Of a stretch of 64,000 nt of DNA, positions 39,741 to 55,009 are shown one piece after another. The notes below the pieces were generated by a model that saw nothing but the letters and a program-made list of their open reading frames with translations, was not told the origin of the DNA and ran no database searches. The stretch comes from Sipunculus nudus (taxonomy: Eukaryota > Annelida > Sipuncula > Golfingiida > Sipunculidae): the NCBI GenBank assembly GCA_026874595.1, contig CM049315.1:38022164-38086163 (forward strand), written 5' to 3'. Each line of letters starts with the position of its first letter. Position 1 is the stretch's first letter. A program made the position numbers and the translations under genes.

Positions 39741-42700
39741 ATATATATAAAATTTGCAAAATAATATTCATTAAACTGATTCCCTGTCTAAAGCAACATG
39801 TAACCACGAGGAACAGTGAAGTGCTCTTTTTCTGTAGTTGTTATATTTTTAACAGAACATGAATGCAAGCAAGTTGCCAGAAGAACTTGATGCTGTGTTC
39901 CGAGGCTTCTTGACATTGCTGGATGAGGCCATTTTCCCCAGCCTCACTCTGATGCCAGCAAACTGCTGTCTGAGCGAAGAAGTCTGGAGTCTGCTCAAAA
40001 TGTTCAAGTATGAACTCAGGTGAGCAGCTCAGTGACTCAAACCTGAGTCTGCTGAAAATGTAGCTCTCTGATTCAAACCTTAGTCCAGTCAAAATTTCAA
40101 GTATAAACTCAGGGGATTGCTCAGTGACTCAAACCAGAGTCTGCTTAAAATGTTCATGTGTGACCTCAAGTGAGTAGTTAAGTGCCTCAAACCAAGTGTT
40201 CATTCTTTACACATTGATTCAGTGGTTTTACAGTCTCACACTGCTTTCAATAAACTGTACCTTTATACCACTAACTTGATAAATGAATAATAAAAAAGTG
40301 ATTGGCACCCTTGAAGAGAGCGCTTAAGTTGTAGTGTTAGAAAATAGGGGAAACTGAGTGCTTTTCTTGTTTTGTTTTTTTTACCATACATGTATCAGAT
40401 TTCTCTTGTGTGTTGTCAGATACCGTTTATATGGACAATGGAAAAACGACAGCTACCTGCAACACCCAAAGCTGATCAGAGCCAGAGCGGACTGTATAGA
40501 GAGGGTCAAGTACATCATGAAGTGAGTGTCATTTATTGTTATTGGAAATTAAATCAATGGACATAATGCTGCAGGACATAATATCTGTGGACAAGTTGTC
40601 CACCTGTGTCAGTGGGAACAAAATGCCCACAGATCCAGAGTCACATAATTGCTTAAATATTATCAGACTGCATAATTTGTTTTGTCCCAGGGATTTACAT
40701 GATAAATCAAATTCCACCTCAGGGACATCATGTCCCCAAACCATTAATTGTGTATTTTGTGTGTTGGTATTGTCTCTTGAACATGTCTGTGGACAGTCAG
40801 TCTCTTGAGATGTTAAAGTGGTGGCATTATTCAGTGTTACTTATGTAGGAGCTAAGGACAAATTACTCTCACCTGTCCATAATGACTCACATGTACATCA
40901 AATAGGCTGTTAATTATTCAGCGTTTACAGTACACATCTCATAAATAGAGGCTTAATGGCTGCACTCAAACTGGAAAGTGTCAACAACACTTCTCTAATT
41001 AACATTTTCCGTGGTATTTTCCTGTATGTGTTATTTATTCAAGGTATATTAGTTACAACTAATCCTGAGGAAAATTTTTGTGTATGATGTACACAGTTAA
41101 ACTTGTGTAGTTAGACCATCTGTAGGACTGAGCAGAATTGGTCTTAATTCATGTACAGGTGGTATTATATGGAAAAAAAATAAGAGATAAAGAAAAAAAT
41201 CATGGCCTTTTTTTTCAATATTTTAAGTACAGGATTGGTCATTGGCCCATCAGTAAAAGTAGTACTGTTTAATAGATAAAATTTAGGATTCATGTTATTA
41301 TTGGGCCTTCTGCATTTCACGGCTTCTTTGTACTTGGAAAAATTTAGAATTCAAAACATGTAGCCAAGACATCAGACCAAAGCACTGAGATTCTATCAAC
41401 ATTTCACTCCCAGTTCCCTTTGTCTAGATGAAATATGGTTAAGATCATGTATCACACCTTAAGTCAAAATGACAAAGTCAAGATTGTTATATGTTCATTC
41501 CTGGATGAGATTTCAACAGTGTACTAACCACATTAACCATATTATCCTTCAGACGCCTGGCAAAGGAGAATGTTAAACAGCTTGGCAGACAGCTTGGTAA
41601 GCTGAGCCACAGCGACCCAGGAACTGTATTTGAATATGTAAGTCTTTTCATAGCATTGTCTGAAACAGGTGCACAGATGTAATTGTATTTAACCACTGTT
41701 AATTGTTCGTACCATAAAATGGATTTTCACTTTCTTACAATGCTCACATTAGGCAAATTGCCAGTTAACATTTGCACATTCCACGCTCATGTCCATTACA
41801 CTAATCAAGAGATACATCTGAGTTTCTAAACATATTCTAATGTTCATTTCATGGAGATAAATGTTTTCTGTTACAAGCCAAATACTTGTACTTGGCTTCC
41901 TTGCATACAATGATGTTTTCACAAAATCGTGTCATCAATTATTTTGTTGATATTCGTTTTGGCTATTATTTTGCAAAGACAATCCTGTTTGGCTGCCCTA
42001 TGATATAAAGACATGTTTGGATTTTGAATAATAGAAAAACTGTATGTTAAGTATAGAAAATGCCTGTGATTCACAAAAACATTAGTTTCTATGAAAAAGT
42101 GATATGACAGTGAATAGACAACCATGTATTTACTCTGTTTGTGTTGTTTTGGTTTTCAGAGTCTAAATATGCCATGTTTATTATATGATTCTGTTCTTGT
42201 TTAGTACTGTTACCTCATGCTTGATTTCTTTTTATTTCAGATCTTATCTCAGATTCAGAGATATGACAACTTCATCGGACCAGTTGTGGACTCACTCAAG
42301 TACCTGACCTCACTGGCTTATGATGTCCTAGCTTGTATCCTTCATGCATATTCATCTTCATATATATTTGTTACTTTTAATCGTAACATTTGCTCCTTCT
42401 TTGCCATGATTGTATTCCCTCGCTTCTATGTCTTTTTTTACAAGTGCAACTCTCATTTAATTTATGTATACAAATGTGTATATAATATATATATATATAT
42501 ATGTATATATATATTTATTTATTTATATCAAAGATAGTGATAAAAATGTGTTGTTGAACCTTGACTTTTATGTAGATTGTATTGTTGAAGCTTTGGCAAA
42601 TCCAGATCGGGAAAGATTAAAACATGATGACACCAACATCTCGATGTGGCTGCAAAGTAAGATATTATAATGATTGAAAATTATATATGTTATATTTAAG

Positions 42701-45700
42701 GATTTAATAAATTGTGCTTCACTTTGTAGGATACAAGTGTCTCACACTGGTTGCAACATAAGATAAAAATCTGTATCAGATATCACTAATTGATAAACCA
42801 TGTTGCATCTGGCAGTCTTAAAGGTGATGGTGACTCAGTCCTATTTTTAATTCCTTTATACATGTAATTTGACCTTAAAACTAAATTTATATGTAAAACC
42901 ACATTACTATATGTTTTTATGACAAGATCAAAGGTACATCAAGTTTTGCAAAAATGTGCACACAGCAAGTGTTTATTTTGCGCTACTTGTTGTGCCTAGC
43001 GCAAGGTTTTTCTATGTGTACAGGAGTAAGTTAAGGAGTTTTATAACAAAATATTGGCAGATACCATTATGTTTTAAGAAAAAAAGCACTATACTTCATG
43101 TATATTTAACATACCTGGTATGTGAATAGATCCCTTTAAGGATTATGTATATCTTTTTTTCTCACCTTTCTGGTCATATATGGTGTGAGATCAAAATGCC
43201 ATCCCCTTAGTCTTAAACTCTTGAGTCTTGATTCCACAAAATTTCTTTTTTTAGTTCTAGAATAAAAACACTTGAACTACACAATTTCCTAAGAGTTAAA
43301 ATATGCCAAATTTGAATACAGATCAAGGACTAGAGCTATGGTTTTATGCCATCGGAGCCTGAATGCCCACTGGCAATCACAGCTGGCAAAAAAACATTTT
43401 CTGTGTAGGAGTATGTTCAAATGTCCATATATATATCTTTTTTGTTTGTTTGTAATTTCAGGATCTGTGATAAACATTAAATTATAAAAAATTGCATACA
43501 GAATTTGCATTTCTTGTCCTTAAACTATCTGTCACCAGCAGAGTTAGTTGTTTTCCAACCTGCTGTTAATATAACACATATCTGGAGTCACTAATCACAA
43601 ACAGGTGTCATCCCTCAGTGAGACATCTGGGAGCTGGTGGTGTAAGGACCTGAATGTCATGAGCTACCTGTGTTCTATTTATCCTCATGACTGTCACTTG
43701 ATCACTGTTCAGCTGTGTGGCTCCTCCTATTAATTAACACTGGTGTGGGTTCAGGCCAGTGTTGTAAAATGTGATAACCAATCACGTTAATTTCATTTAT
43801 CAAACAATTTATTTATACTTTTTGGCAGTACTATGTTAATAAGATAGGATCACCAAAATCACTTCATCCGACTGTCATGGTGATAATTCAAGAGATAGTT
43901 GTTAATTTTCCTAGGATTGGCTGGTGGTTATTAAACTTATACATTGATTATGCAGGTGTTATATAAGACAAGTACATGTTCTCCTGCTATCTCTGTGTAA
44001 GAGAAGAGCTTTCAGTGATGTCTGGCACTGTAAACCTATCTGCCAGACCTGTCACATATCTGTCACGTGTATGACTAGGACTGATGCATTATGACATTCA
44101 CGTGAATCATCTTATCACTGTATAACCAATGTTAAACTGAATAAAATATATGATCCGATCATGATCACCATAAAATACTAGAATACCCATCATCCCAATG
44201 ACATTTCCACAGTACCACTCACCCAGAAATGAGAATTTTGCCACCTAAAATTAAACCAGCAAGCATCCTACAAAATGAACATGTTTACAATATATGGGTA
44301 AAAGTCGTCCTTACCCACTGAGATGGCCAGCAACAGAATTACACAAAGAGTCTTGAAATTATCACAAAAAAAAAACTGCTGCAGTTACTATATATTTTGG
44401 CAGAATAAACACATTGACAATTTTTGAAAATCAGTCTGAGCACTAATGAGAAAAATAAACATTTAGGCAAGGCCCAACATAAACTTTTAAAAGTACTTGC
44501 CCAGTCAGGCAAGTAACAACTAGTTTTTACTTGCCCTACATGAATTTTTACTTGCCCTCCAAAGATCATTGATTGTATTTAAGAACACCTTTTGATAAAG
44601 GTTTATGTTGGACCCTCTTGCCAAGTCAGGCAAGTATGAGTTGACTTTTAGTTGCCTTCCAACTACTTTCTGGACCTTTACTTCCCCCAGGCAAGCAGTT
44701 ATATCTGTTAATGTAGAGCCCTGTCAGGGTTCTCATGCCCTAAAAAACCCATGAGCTTTTTAATGTTAAAAATATGACTTAAAAAGTCATGATTCGGGGC
44801 GATTTTATAAAGTCATGAAAAACTCATAAAAGATTAATCTTCTGGAAGTGTTGGAACCCTGTTAATTGCAGAGTGTCAAGGACGAACTTAATTGCCTGTT
44901 TTGTATGTGATTGTGTGTTATAAAGGTTTTAGTGATATGATAATGAATTTTTGTTAATGGACATGAAAAATTTATCTGCTTAAAATGTGGGAACCTTGCC
45001 ATTAAAAATACAGAAAAAGTACATTAAACTTGACCCAAAAAAATCAGTTTAAACATTATGCCATGTTGTTTGAAGGTCAATGTTATTTATCTGTATATAA
45101 TATTATACTTGATATTTGACATTCAAATGATGGTTAAAGGTGGTTCACAAGGACTTTGTAAATACCTTTGATCTTTGATAGACATGGCCAGCTGACATGT
45201 GCACCTGTAAGATTGCCTTTCTTTATGCTTTTGGTAGAAGCAATATGTGCTCTGTTGGTTTTATGATCGTCTTAAGTAATTATCTTAGTATTGCAATAAA
45301 TCTTACCTGTATAATTTTTGTAATTCCTCTGTTTGTTTTATTTCTATTTATCAATGGAAGTACATCTGATTTATGCAAATTGAAACTTAATCAGAGGCCA
45401 TGTGTTATACTTTTTCATAAAAGAAAGCTGTTATTGCTGTGGTGAAGAAACTGCAGTTAAAATAAATTTTTTTTCTGGTCTTTTTATTTTTCTTTGCACG
45501 TTTCCAGGTCTTGCAAACTTCTGTGGGTCCATATTCAAGAAGTACCAGATCGAGTTGACTGGACTCTTGCAGTATGTAGCCAATCAGCTGAAGGCGGGCA
45601 AAAGGTAAGGGAGTTCTAGACATGACTTGGCTGGGTAAAGTTAGAGCTACTGAAATATATATAATTTTGTAACTGTGGTGTCCCTAAGCTTGTTAGATAT

Positions 45701-48700
45701 AGATACTGTGAACGATGGTTCATGATTAACTCTGCATATGCATATACACAAATTATTTACTTTCAGCTATGACCTGTTGCTCTTGAGAGAAGTGATTCAG
45801 AAGATGGCTGGCATTGAGGTTACGGAGGAGATCACTGACGACCAGCTACAGGCAATGTGCGGAGGAGAGTTCCTCAAACAGGAGGTAGGTTACGCCATCT
45901 AGTGGCTGGGTGATGGATGACATCAAGTGAAACCCAGGCTGTAATGCTGGTGTCTTGGAATATGACATATCTTGAAAGTTTTAAAGCCTTAAGGAAGGCT
46001 AATGTTATTTGCATTAAAGGGTGAAATCAGTGTCATGGCTGTAGTTCAGACATTTGCCGACAGTCATATGTTTTAATGCACCTAATCTGAGATTTAAATT
46101 AATACTAAAGTTTGCGTAATTGACTAGATTGGACAGAATTTTTGGCCTCAAACTTTACAATAATACAGAGTGTGTACTATTTATTGGAATGAGTGTCAGA
46201 AATGAATATTTTGCCGGATGTTTTCCCTTGGTAAGAATGTAACCTCTGACCTTGCAAGTACTCCACATCATTGACTGTTTTGTGTATCATTATTCCTAGC
46301 TTTTGTTGATCTTTCGACAGGGTGGTTACTTCTCTCAGGTGCGTAACACCCGCAAATCCTCGGCCCGTCTCAAGGATGTTCTGCTGGACAACAACCTGGC
46401 TGTCCCCTTGTGTCTTCTGATGGCTCAGCACCGTGATGACATCATCTTCACCAACGCCCAGGAAGACACACGTCATCTCAAATTAGTCGGCAAGCTCTAC
46501 GATCAGGTAGTTATTCAGGATAAATTTATTGTTAATACATCACAGATACAGGTTAGAAAGCTAGAATGCAAAAACCAATTTTTCAACACATTTTCTCAGT
46601 AGGTTAATGTTTTATTCATTTTTAACTGAATGAACCTAGCTGATTATTAAATGAATAGATACAATGTGTTTCTAAAGGCCAAATTTGAGTAACTAGTGGT
46701 ATACCCATAATTTTGACATGCGACCTGTGACACCTGGGTTTTTGTGTCTCCTCAAAATGGCAGCCCCCATAAGAGGTATGAGAAAATTGGAGAAATAAAC
46801 CTTTCAGGGTTCCATAAGGGTGTGGGGATACGACACAAAAGGGAGAGAGTCTGGTGACAAGGGGATGTGTAGCTGCAAAGTGTAGAACGGAATAACATGT
46901 TTTTTAAACCCCGCCCAAATCCTAAAATTAAAGTAACATACATATATAGAAGACCTGTCTTCAGGTTGTAAATATTCATGAACTATGATTTTAGTATGAG
47001 AGTCATGACTTGTCTTTGAGTTGATCATTATACCTTTGTATCATTCAATTGGAGCTGGTCATCACAATACAGGACCACCTGTTTGAAAGACCACTTGTAT
47101 AGTAAGACCACTAAGCTGCCTTTTAATAAGACCACCTGTCTATTAAGACCACCCTTGAGCGAACCAAAAGTATTCATATTGGTTAAAACTGACCTGTTTA
47201 ATAAAACCTCCTGTGAATTAAGACCACATTTGGCCAGTCCAACAGGTGGTCTTATTACACAGGTTTCATCATGTATGTATTATATTTATTTTACTTTTAG
47301 TGTCAGGACACACTGGTACAGTTCGGCAGTTTCTTGTCAATACAGCTGAGTGCAGATGATCTACAGAAGCGCCTGCCATCCATCGATACTCTAGTCACCA
47401 CATACAACCTGCCTGCTGACACAGCATTTGCATTGTCACGGTTACTGTACTCACATTCCATACAGGTAACAGCCAATGACGATCAACTCGCTCACCCTTA
47501 AGCCTGCCATACATGGTGCAGCAAGTCATGTGACAAAGCTGCAGAAAAAGGAACATTGTTTCTTTTTCCTGCAACTTGTCTTAGGACATCAGATCCAGCA
47601 CTGGGGAAACAGCCAATTAATACAGTGATTGATCATGTTATCCTGTGATAATGTGACTATCCATGGTTTACCTTTACCTGAGGAGGTTTCAGTATGTTAC
47701 ATAACAGAAGTCCATGCTTGTGCACAGCAAGGCCTTGCGGGGAAAAAAATGGTTGTAGATACAGATAAATCACACAGATTCTAGGATTAATACCATGGGT
47801 TTTGGAATTTGGAATAACAGAAAATTCAGTGCAATACTGACTACTTCAGTAGTTCTCTAGACAGGATTCTAATACTGTAACATCTAACTATATATTATAT
47901 AATTGAATAAATATTAATAAGGTAAGATACAGTTTATTGCTGTATATATGTAATAAAATATCACAGAAAAGCATTTCAGGCATTGTTGACTCATTATGAT
48001 TATTTTATACCTTTTAGTCAAAGTATGAAGAGCTGATGAAACCACACAAGAAGGACAAACAGGTCACACCGGGCTTCAAGGTAAATACACCACACCAAGA
48101 TTCAGCTGCACTAAGTGTATCCTAGTCAAAATGAAATGCTGTTATTTCCACAAACTTTTACCATTTTCATGTTCAGTATTATTATGTTGTTACTTTTGAT
48201 TAATTTTTTTCCCAGATCCAGTGTTTCCAATAGAATTGATCTTAAGATTCTTGTATTGATAAATACAGTTAAACCTCGTTGTGTCGAACTCGCTTAAGTT
48301 GAATGCCCTGCTTATGTCGAAGTTACAGACTCTATATTCGGGACAATTAACTCTAGTTAAATTATTACCAAATAAAACCCGCTTGTGTCATACCTCGGAT
48401 GTGTCGAAGTTTTCTGAGGGTCACTTCGACACAACGAGGTTTCACTGTATTTTTACAGAGTCTTCAAAATGATCCAGTGGCTTATCTTTTGTGGATTATT
48501 ATGGATTATTTTTCTTAAAATTTTTTTATAAATGTTATATATTAAAACAGAGTTAGTCAACAATTTCATTTATTTGGTTAGGGATTCCTGAGACAGATCA
48601 TAAGATAATAAAGGTTTGAGAATATGTTTAGCTCCATATCTCTTTAAAATAACATCTCCCTCTCTGGTAGCCTAAAGCACTAAATTGAGGGAGTCAGTGA

Positions 48701-51700
48701 GTGAGAGAATTAGATGAAATAATGCTGATTATTTTCAACAGTCCCAGAAGTACATGGAAGCGACGGCGGTGGTGATGGCGCCAGTGTCAGAGAAGATCCT
48801 CCCGTTAAACCCACCCAAGGTCTGGGATGACCTGAGCCCCCAGTTCTTCACTACATTCTGGTCCCTGACGTTGTACGATCTCGCTGTGCCCCATGCTGCC
48901 TACGAGAGACAGATCACCCAAATCAAGCAACAGGTGGCAGCACTAGAAGACAACAAAGATATGGTGAGGAGAAGCATGGATTAATTGGTGTTTCCTGCTA
49001 TATCTGTATCTATTTGAAGATTGGGAAATTGAACCTCAAATACAGTCACAGTATTGTGTGCAATAAACTTTTCTTTTTGCACTCTTATCGGATATATTCA
49101 CAGCTTTTTGTAGATAATAGTTTAATAATCTCTTATCTACTGAATATTATGATTAAATGTTATGTTATTTATAGATTAATGTTATGGTTGCACAATAACA
49201 GCATACATCACCCATTAGATATACACAGCATATCTTTTGCAAACAACTGTATATATATTAATTAGGAAGCAAAAAACAAGCCACAGTGATAGTCCATTTT
49301 ATGGAGCTTCTGTTCAGCAGTATAAGTTCTGTATATTATGTGTATAGTATAAAGGTTTTTCCTGATTTTCATGTGACATGATAAATTATGTGACAATTAT
49401 AAATATAAAAAAAAATAATATATACTTAACTCCATGTGGCTGCACTAAACTCTAGTACACAGTTAAATAATGTTTAGATCTCATCATTTACTTACAGCCA
49501 CAGAGCAAACGGAAAAAGGAGAGAGAGCGTCACAACAACCTGATAGAGAAACTGAAGGAGGAGGAGCGAAAACAGGAGGAGCACGTTAAAAATGTCCTCA
49601 AGAGGCTCGAGTCAGAGAAGGACGGCTGGATTATCACAAGTATGCTGGGCTTATCTCTTAAATTGTACTTATATGTTTGCATGGAGCTTAACTGAATGCT
49701 TGTACAAGAGTGAATGTTTTACCTAGTTCTTGTATATTTATTAAAGGGCTGGTGGATTCTAAATATTTTTGAAGGATTATGCACTTATGATGTCTAAACA
49801 AATTATAAAAGCATGTATTCTTATTATTTGCAAAAAATTGAAAAATGCATAAAAGTACTGAAATTTCCATCATGTGTTAACTTCTGTTTGTCAGTGCTTC
49901 TATTCTGTAGTTAAATATAGCTAAATAAAGATAATTTAGCACAAAAAAATGGGTTCAGTGTAGGTTCTTGTTATTCTTTGATTTCTTTTGCATGCATTTC
50001 TGTATATACTTATTATGAGTTATGTTTTAATAAAATGAACTTTACTTGTAATTCCGTAGTAAAGAGTAGGCTGCCCATTTCGTACAACAGGTAAAGCCAT
50101 TATTTTATTTTCAGATTTGAAATATTAAAGATTTATTTTGTTTCAGAATCCACCAAGAGCATCACAATCACTGAGCTGATGCAGCTTTGCATCTTCCCGC
50201 GATGCTGCTACACGGCCATGGATGCTCTGTTCTGTGCCAAGTTCATCCACAAGCTCCACGAACTCAAGACCCCCAACTTCCCCACCCTCATCTGTTATGA
50301 CCGGGTAAGTGGGATCCCCCTAAAAAACTCCATGAACTCCACCCCCAGCCCCGAACCCTCATCTGTTATGATAGGGTGAAATCCTAACAGTCTCCATTAA
50401 CTCGAGACCCCAAAACTTTCCCACCCTCATCTGTTATGACCAGGTCCGTTTCATCAGTCAAAAAATTCTCTCTCACTAAATGTCATATTGTCCAGCTAAT
50501 GTTTAATGTATCATTGTTGGATTTAGATCCTTACCGATTTGAAAAACTGAATTTTCTGTGCGATTTTTATTATTTGAAAAGAACCCAAATTAGTTATATC
50601 CTGGTGAAACAAGCATTAGACTTCAAAGAAGCTAGTGAAAAGTAACCCCAGATTCATGAGACAATAAAACTGCCTCCAAACCTCTGTGATTTGCTTATAC
50701 ATGTACATAATGTTTTTACCATTAGATTTTATCCAGCCTGTTTTAAAGTAAATCTCAATAAAGAGGGGTAGTAAAAAGTACAATTATGATAAGAAATTAT
50801 ATTACACATAACTTGTTATGTCGTGTTTTAATTTTGCCATTATTATCAGAGGCTATTGTAATACTTAAGAGAAACTGTACATGAGAATGTTATATGCTTA
50901 TTTATTTCATGTTATATTTGTATAGGAAAGTCCAGTGCAGTCTGAATTTGAGATATTCTAATAAATTAATAATTACTCTTCTTTTATCTAAAGAAAGTAT
51001 TTCAGCATTAGAAGTATAAGCTGATTGTTATTTTTTTGCAGATTTTCTGTGATACAATATGCTACATGACAAGCCTGACTGAAAATGAGGCTCATCGGTA
51101 TGGCCGCTTCCTGTGTGCCTCCCTGGACATTCTGATGCGCTGGCACAGTGACCAGGCTATTTATGAGAAGGTACCAGTCTACTGTTTATTAACATTCAGT
51201 TATATGCTATCTAACAATAAAACAGCAACCAGATTCCATCTGTGCTCCTTTGACTGGGGCTTGATTATGCTTGTAATCCTAAACTGTAAATGTTTTGCCT
51301 TATTTAAAATCGGCATCATCATTTATTAAATTTATGAGGTTCAGTATAATAGGTGTCACTGTATCCCTTATAATATCTGCGTCATAGTATATCCTTTTGC
51401 TATTCTGATATTCACCACAACATGCTGCTGTTATAAGCATGTTTTATACTTTAAAGACTATATCAATTATCATTTACTCTTTCTTGTTTATATTAATTTC
51501 AGATTTTGGAAAATTACGTCTATATGTACAATTACATTTCAAGCAATATCTTGGTCAGCGTTTGTTATATCTTCACCAAATTGTCAATAGTTCCTGCAGA
51601 GAGGATTTGCTTTAAAGTAAATGGGAATCTGTAGAACTCATGGTAAAAATACAATATGTTGACTTAGAGAATTTGCCCTTATGAGGGTGTAAGTTATAGG

Positions 51701-54700
51701 TGCCAATTTTGTGTGCACATAAGTCAGACTCTTAGCAGAAAAGGATTAATTTTTATATTCTGTGTGTATATTGTTTTACATATCTTTCTTTATTACATTT
51801 CTGTCTGGTTCTGTTATGTCTGTTATGTTAATTGCCATGTGTCTACAATGTTTGCAGGAATGTTACCACTACCTTGGCTTTATGACAGTGTACAGAGCTC
51901 CCCAGGCCGGGCAGGGCACCACCAGATCAGACCAGCTGGACTATGAAAACTTCAGACATGTGTGCCAAAAATGGAACTTCAGGCTCGCAAAGGTTGGGCA
52001 TCCAAGGATGATTCACAATGTTACAAAGCTTATTCATATTTCACTGTAAAATCTATAGTTAATTCTGCAGCCATCATTGAAGAGTCACTTTATTTGTCAA
52101 GTGCTGAAGAGTATGCATCATACTGGATTAAGCATAAACTTTACTTGTTTTCTTTTATTATAAAATCTCTTGAAAGTATCAAAAGACTTTACCAGACTCC
52201 AACAAGCACCATCTCACCAATAAAATGTTATCATTTAAATGTATTTTTTTCTGAAATTTTGTTGACTTTTCTTTTTCTCTGATACAGGCAGCCATCACAT
52301 GCATGGAATCTGGGAACTACATTCAGATCAGGAACTCTCTGATTGTACTTACAAAGGTAAGTTTTCATAAGATCATCTCGCACCAAGCCTCAGTTTGATA
52401 CTGCAGTAAGGTGTCTCCATCTGGTAGTAAATTTCAAAACCATTTGGTCTCTTAGCATAATGCCACTGGCACTTGATGACAAGTTATTGTGTAAGCATAT
52501 ACATTGTTATTTCAGAACAAAGTGGTAATAATAATTACTAATATAAAAAATAAAAGTAAAAGAACAAGCTCTTGCTTATTTATGGGAAAGTGTTCCTACA
52601 AAAAATGTTATTTTGTTTCTTTGTTGTAATTTTTATATATGAAATTATTTTATTGAAATGGGAAGAAAATATTGGATGAAGTAAATTACAAAGTGTATGT
52701 AAATATATGGAAAATATGTCTTAGAATTTCAGCCAATATCATTTCTTCTTCTGTAGGTAGCTTAGATTTTGTTTGGAAATTAAGTAGCTGTGCTTTTTTA
52801 GTAGATTTCGCTTAACGTTCCTTGTGTACATGATATACAAAGGATTTATTTCCTTTGGAGAATTATATTACTGTCCCTGTGTTTACAGATTTTGCCTCAT
52901 TTTCCACGTGTGATAAACATTGGCCAAGCAATCCAGCGTCGTGTAGAAAGACTGTGTCAGGAGGAGAAAGAGAAACGACCAGATATATATGCCTTGGCAA
53001 TGGGGTATGTATAGTATACCTGGTGATGTACCACTTAATTCACATACACTAATTCAAGAAAAAATTCTAATAACAATACATATCATTCAGCCTGTCGCAC
53101 CCTATGTGTATTATTTGTGTTAATTGATTCAGAAGTGTGATACATAATCCGAAAAAAGTAACCTAAATGGCTTTTATCTTTATCTTATTTTTAATGATAA
53201 CTTGAATTTTTTTCTAATTTTCAGTGACTCAATTAAAGTCAGTTAAATATTATTGAGGTTGGACAAAATATTTTTTTTGCATTAAAATAATCTCTGACTT
53301 CTTGTGGTTTCTTATATTGATGGAATAAAATGTGGTTTGCATGGAACATGAAATGTGTAAATCATGTAGATAACTGATATATGAGGCAGACATGAAGATT
53401 ATTTATAATGTTATACAGTTATGCTGGCCAGCTGAAGCACAGCAAGAAGAACTGGATTCCTGAGCAGCAGTTCCACCTCAAGGAGCCTGTAAGTACCAGG
53501 GGCACAAAGTGTATGTCACCAGCGTTTAGAAAGTTCTCACTTATTAACATTTTATACATTTATAACATTAAATATGAATGGGTCTCAGATAAGCATTAGT
53601 GATTGTTATATCTAGTTTGGGATATCTGCCTAGACTTCCAATATCTTTGCACCTATTTTTTAAATCAAAGCTACAACTTTCTAATTTTGCATTTGGTATC
53701 TTTTGGCAAGTTCTCTTTTAAGACATGAAAGCTGGTGCAGTGGACTAGTATCTCATATACTTAAAGCCAAAAATTTGTCTTGCACTAATGTCACCTACAG
53801 TATATATTCAGTCCTTCATTATGTATTGACTTAAATTACATCTTATGTTCGGATTTGGAGCTGTAGAATAAAACACTTGATTAAAATAGGCATATGTAAG
53901 ATTGAAAAGAATGTACAGAAAAATGTACTAAATCAGTTACCCTTTCTACAGCAATGATACCATATATCAATTACAGAAGGACATTTCAGTGGTACTGAGT
54001 TTCAATATTTGTTTTACATCAGAACTTTCATTACTTCTCACAGGCAAAAGGTGGCGGGGCCAAAGCAGACAGTTCTGGAGCTGTTGTCTCTGATAACAAC
54101 ATCAAGAAGGAAGGTAGGTACCCAAGGCTAGCCAGCTGACCTCTGACCTCCAAACACTTCCATACATTTAAAGTTCTGTCAGTTCTCTCTTTATTTTCTG
54201 GCCTTTATTCGATTCAGTGTGTGTGGTTTGATTCAAAATTTTATTACTAAAGGGTACCTGTCTTTGTTACGTTATCCATGATAAGGGAAGAAATATTTTC
54301 TATATTTAGAAATCTTCATACTGTACGAGTAGTGAAAGAGAATTTTATGGCTACTACAGAATCTTCAGAATGATTTTTTTTATCTCAAAACTATATGATA
54401 ATTTCAAATGTGTCCAGTATCAGAATAGTTAAAAACATAAAAATGAAAATAAATTTATCAAAGGCTTTGCAGAAAGATGTACCATATATATACCTCGTGT
54501 AGTTTTAAACTAAATGCAAAACTGTCTTTTGATTTCTTAATTTGAATCCAGGTGTTCCCCTGCCTTGTCTGTAGATTTGTTTTGGTGATTTCTGTCATCC
54601 TCTGCACACATTTTAATGAAATGTAGGTTATTCCAGCTTAGAGAGGTTCTTATAATGCCTCTGTAACAGATGTATCACCTTACTTACCTTCAAACAGCCT

Positions 54701-54954
54701 GTTACCATGGGATCAGTGTTTTCTGGCTTATGTTTATAAATGGTCCAAATATTATCTTTAGTTAATAGACCCCAGATATCAAAATAGGCATGATTTATTG
54801 TTTCTTTACATGAATTCTTATGTATGTTTGTGTATTTTACAAAAATTTAGATATTAAAAAAATTGATTAATAATGGATGATGGGCTCTTTATTTTCTGTC
54901 AATCATCAAACATGATATTACAACCAATTCCTACCAAAACTTAAGTAATCAGCA

Positions 54955-55009
<55 letters not shown>

